Assembly: GCA_964389025.1 (NCBI GenBank)
Contig: CAYMCQ010000084.1
Span: 1 to 17,722 of the forward strand
Length of the DNA: 17,722 nucleotides
Reading direction: 5' to 3'
Source of the DNA: CAYMCQ01 sp964389025
GTDB lineage: Bacteria > Verrucomicrobiota > Verrucomicrobiia > Limisphaerales > CAYMCQ01
This document shows, piece after piece, positions 15,686 through 17,722 of the stretch. The first letter of the stretch is position 1. Each line of letters starts with the position of its first letter. The position numbers and the translations under genes were made by a program. Below the pieces are notes generated by a model, which was not told the DNA's origin, did no database searches, and saw only the letters and a list, made by a program, of their open reading frames with translations.

Positions 15686-17647
15686 ATGACTATGAGCGAT
15701 AATCCGCCGGCTGGTCTTTCGACATGGAAACGTTCGCGTTGGGGCTTCGCCGCCTTTTTCTTACTTTCACTGTTCGTGGCATTTTCTTGTTTGCGCTTGC
15801 TTCTGCTCCTGAAATTCAAGCCTGCCGGCCTGCTGTCGCCAGGCGAAGTGGCGCAAATGTTCTTGATCGGGGCGCGCAATGATTTGTTCGTTGGGCTGCT
15901 GATGACAATGCCGTTGTTGCTCTGGCTCCTGATGATTCCCGACCGATGGTTTCGCGCGCGATGGCACCGGGTTTTGTTCCGGTTGGGATTTATTTTGTTT
16001 TGGGCGGTGGAAGTTTTTTTACTCGCAGCGGAATTTTATTTCTTCGACGAATTCAAATCGCGCTTCAACACGGTGGCCGTGGACTATCTTCTTTATCCCT
16101 ACGAAGTTTTCGTCAACATCTGGGCGTCCTATCCCGTGCCCGTCGTGGTGACGGTGTGCGTGGCGTGCAGCCTTGCCTGGTTTTATCTGGCGGAAAGATT
16201 GTTCGCGACGATGTGGGCGCAACCGGGTTCGTTTCGGGCGCGGGCCATTCCGCCGGCGGCGGTGATTTTCGCCTGCGCGTTGCTGCGCCCGACAATTGGT
16301 CTCAAGGGAACTCATTTCAGCCACGACCGAGTGATGAACGAACTGGCCAACAACGGCGCAATCTCGCTCGTCGCCGCCGCTTGGACGCACAACCTCGACT
16401 TCGCCGCGTTTTACAAAACGATTACAAAAGCCGAAGCCTACGAGCGCGTGCGAAAAATGATGGCCGCGCCGGATGTCGAGTTCAAAGGCTCCGGCGAAAA
16501 TCTCGAACGTAAAATCGCGGGCGATCCAAACAAGCCGAAGTTGAACGTCGTGATTTTTCTGGAAGAAAGTCTCGGCTCGGATTTCTGGGGTTCGCTCGGG
16601 CGAAAAAAAACAACGCTTACTCCGGAGATGGACAAGCTCGCCGCCGAGGAAGGAATGTTGTTCGCAAACATTTACGCGTCTGGCAACCGCACCGTGCGCG
16701 GGTTCGAGGGCGTGCTCTCCTCGTTTCCGCCGCTGCCGGGTGATTCCATCGTCAAGCGCGACCTCTCGGACAACGTCGAAACCATCGCACGCGTTTTGAA
16801 ACGCGACGGCTACTCGACGGTCTTTCTCTACGGCGGTCGCGGGCTTTTCGACGGGATGCGCTCGTTCGCCATCCACAACGGCTACGACCGCTTCATCGAG
16901 CAAAAGGATTTTCCAAACCCGACCTACACGACCGTCTGGGGTGTGTGCGACGAAGATTTATTTGGCCGCGCGATTGAAGAATTTCGTGAACTGTCGAAAT
17001 CCAGAAAACCTTTTTGCGCCACGCTGCTTTCCGTTTCAAACCACAAACCGTTCGGCTATCCCGAAGGCCGGATTCCAGAAAAGCCGGATCGTCATCGCTC
17101 AAACGCGGTAAAATATTCCGACTACTCCCTTGGAAAGTTTTTCCGCGAGGCCAGAAAAGAGCCGTTCTGGACGAATACGATTTTCGTGGTCGTTGCGGAT
17201 CACGGTGCCCGCGTCTACGGCAAACAGAGCATCCCGATTCATTCCTACGAGATCCCGCTTTTGATTGCCGGCCCCGCTGCCGTCAAAACTCCAGGCCGCG
17301 TGCCGCATCTCGGCAGTCAGTTGGATGTTGCGCCGACGATTCTCGGTTTGCTCGGACGGCCTTATGAAACTTTATTTTTCGGCCACGACCTGCTCAAAAG
17401 TCCACCGGAAAACGAGCGCGCGTTCCTGAATCACAACCGCGACATCGGCATGTTGGCCCGCGACCGGCTCGTCGTTCTGGGGCTGATGCAGGGCGAGGAA
17501 TTTTACGAAGGCGATCCAAAGAAAGTGGACATGAAGCCGCTCGCACAACCGACCGATGCCGACCGCGAGCTTCAAAAAGATGCCATCGCCATCTATCAGG
17601 TCGCCGACGATCTTTACGTCCACAAAAAATACCACCTTGATCCGTAA
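15686..17647 (+). CDS. LtaS-like phosphoglycerol transferase/sulfatase-fold membrane protein
   Basis: The 653-residue protein has about five N-terminal transmembrane segments (20-42, 66-84, 97-117, 150-170, 188-204) and a large extracytoplasmic alkaline-phosphatase-fold domain from about 285. Active-site residues match lipoteichoic acid synthase: acidic metal ligand in IFLEES (293-294), nucleophile Thr336 in GNRTVRGFE, substrate His453 in SNHKPF, and D505-H506 in VVADHG. LtaS-type enzymes transfer glycerol phosphate from phosphatidylglycerol; in Gram-negative relatives (OpgB/MdoB) the acceptor is a periplasmic glucan. The acceptor here is unknown. After the domain come GHDLL and a C-terminal stretch common in this subgroup. 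ATG15686 (MTMSDN) is used, with ATG15692 as alternative. It diverges from the BtpA-like gene across 172 bp. Confidence 0.9.
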   Translation: MTMSDNPPAGLSTWKRSRWGFAAFFLLSLFVAFSCLRLLLLLKFKPAGLLSPGEVAQMFLIGARNDLFVGLLMTMPLLLWLLMIPDRWFRARWHRVLFRLGFILFWAVEVFLLAAEFYFFDEFKSRFNTVAVDYLLYPYEVFVNIWASYPVPVVVTVCVACSLAWFYLAERLFATMWAQPGSFRARAIPPAAVIFACALLRPTIGLKGTHFSHDRVMNELANNGAISLVAAAWTHNLDFAAFYKTITKAEAYERVRKMMAAPDVEFKGSGENLERKIAGDPNKPKLNVVIFLEESLGSDFWGSLGRKKTTLTPEMDKLAAEEGMLFANIYASGNRTVRGFEGVLSSFPPLPGDSIVKRDLSDNVETIARVLKRDGYSTVFLYGGRGLFDGMRSFAIHNGYDRFIEQKDFPNPTYTTVWGVCDEDLFGRAIEEFRELSKSRKPFCATLLSVSNHKPFGYPEGRIPEKPDRHRSNAVKYSDYSLGKFFREARKEPFWTNTIFVVVADHGARVYGKQSIPIHSYEIPLLIAGPAAVKTPGRVPHLGSQLDVAPTILGLLGRPYETLFFGHDLLKSPPENERAFLNHNRDIGMLARDRLVVLGLMQGEEFYEGDPKKVDMKPLAQPTDADRELQKDAIAIYQVADDLYVHKKYHLDP

Positions 17648-17722
17648 GTGGCAGGGCACTCCGTCTGGGGCGCAACTTGACACCACCACCATTCTGCAAG
17701 GGGCTGGAAATTCGCTGGAGCG

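Overview
The window is about 57% GC by eye (not computed) and carries a dense set of chromosomal housekeeping and accessory genes from a bacterium. Most likely it is an environmental Verrucomicrobiota of the Pedosphaera/Limisphaerales kind, at moderate confidence. The basis is gene style, starts that mostly lack a Shine-Dalgarno sequence, an LtaS-type membrane enzyme outside an obvious Gram-positive setting, and many structured interspersed repeats of a kind I recall from such genomes. No rRNA gene or other clade marker is present, and no phage, IS transposase, tRNA or CRISPR array was seen.

Layout from left to right. 1-284: a hairpin that overlaps a ribosome-binding-like motif, and a possible 58-residue ORF. 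285-2356: a divergent pair, an HD-domain phosphohydrolase (minus) and a zinc-dependent medium-chain dehydrogenase (plus) that carries an in-frame palindromic repeat; a 25-bp dyad lies between them. 2374-4853 (minus): DedA membrane protein, family 4 uracil-DNA glycosylase and a small alpha/beta hydrolase, with a double-armed inverted repeat between the last two. 5057-6763 (plus): exported gamma-glutamyltransferase. 6814-7389 (minus): PgsA-type phosphatidyltransferase. 7456-7967 (minus): remnant of a major facilitator transporter with a large internal deletion. 8026-8727 (plus): unknown multi-pass membrane protein whose end overlaps the next gene tail to tail.

8696-11782 (minus) is the clearest functional unit: Rrf2-type regulator, periplasmic binding protein, ATPase and permease, each overlapping the next by one to four bases. 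It looks like a sulfonate/taurine/nitrate-class importer controlled by a cysteine-rich sensor made from the same transcript. After a repeat-rich gap come purE (12099-12599, plus), ilvD (12871-14583, minus), a BtpA/SgcQ-family TIM-barrel protein (14707-15513, minus) and an LtaS-like phosphoglycerol transferase/sulfatase-fold membrane protein (15686-17647, plus). The last 75 bases hold nothing I can name.

The most unusual layer is the repeats. At least three elements (7410-7486, 12653-12714, 14633-14697), and a fourth degenerate one (11830-12019), share one architecture. Each arm is three tandem 9-nt phrases and the second arm is the reverse complement of the first, yet the phrase itself differs between elements. 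Different repeat types sit inside the dehydrogenase gene and upstream of the glycosylase.
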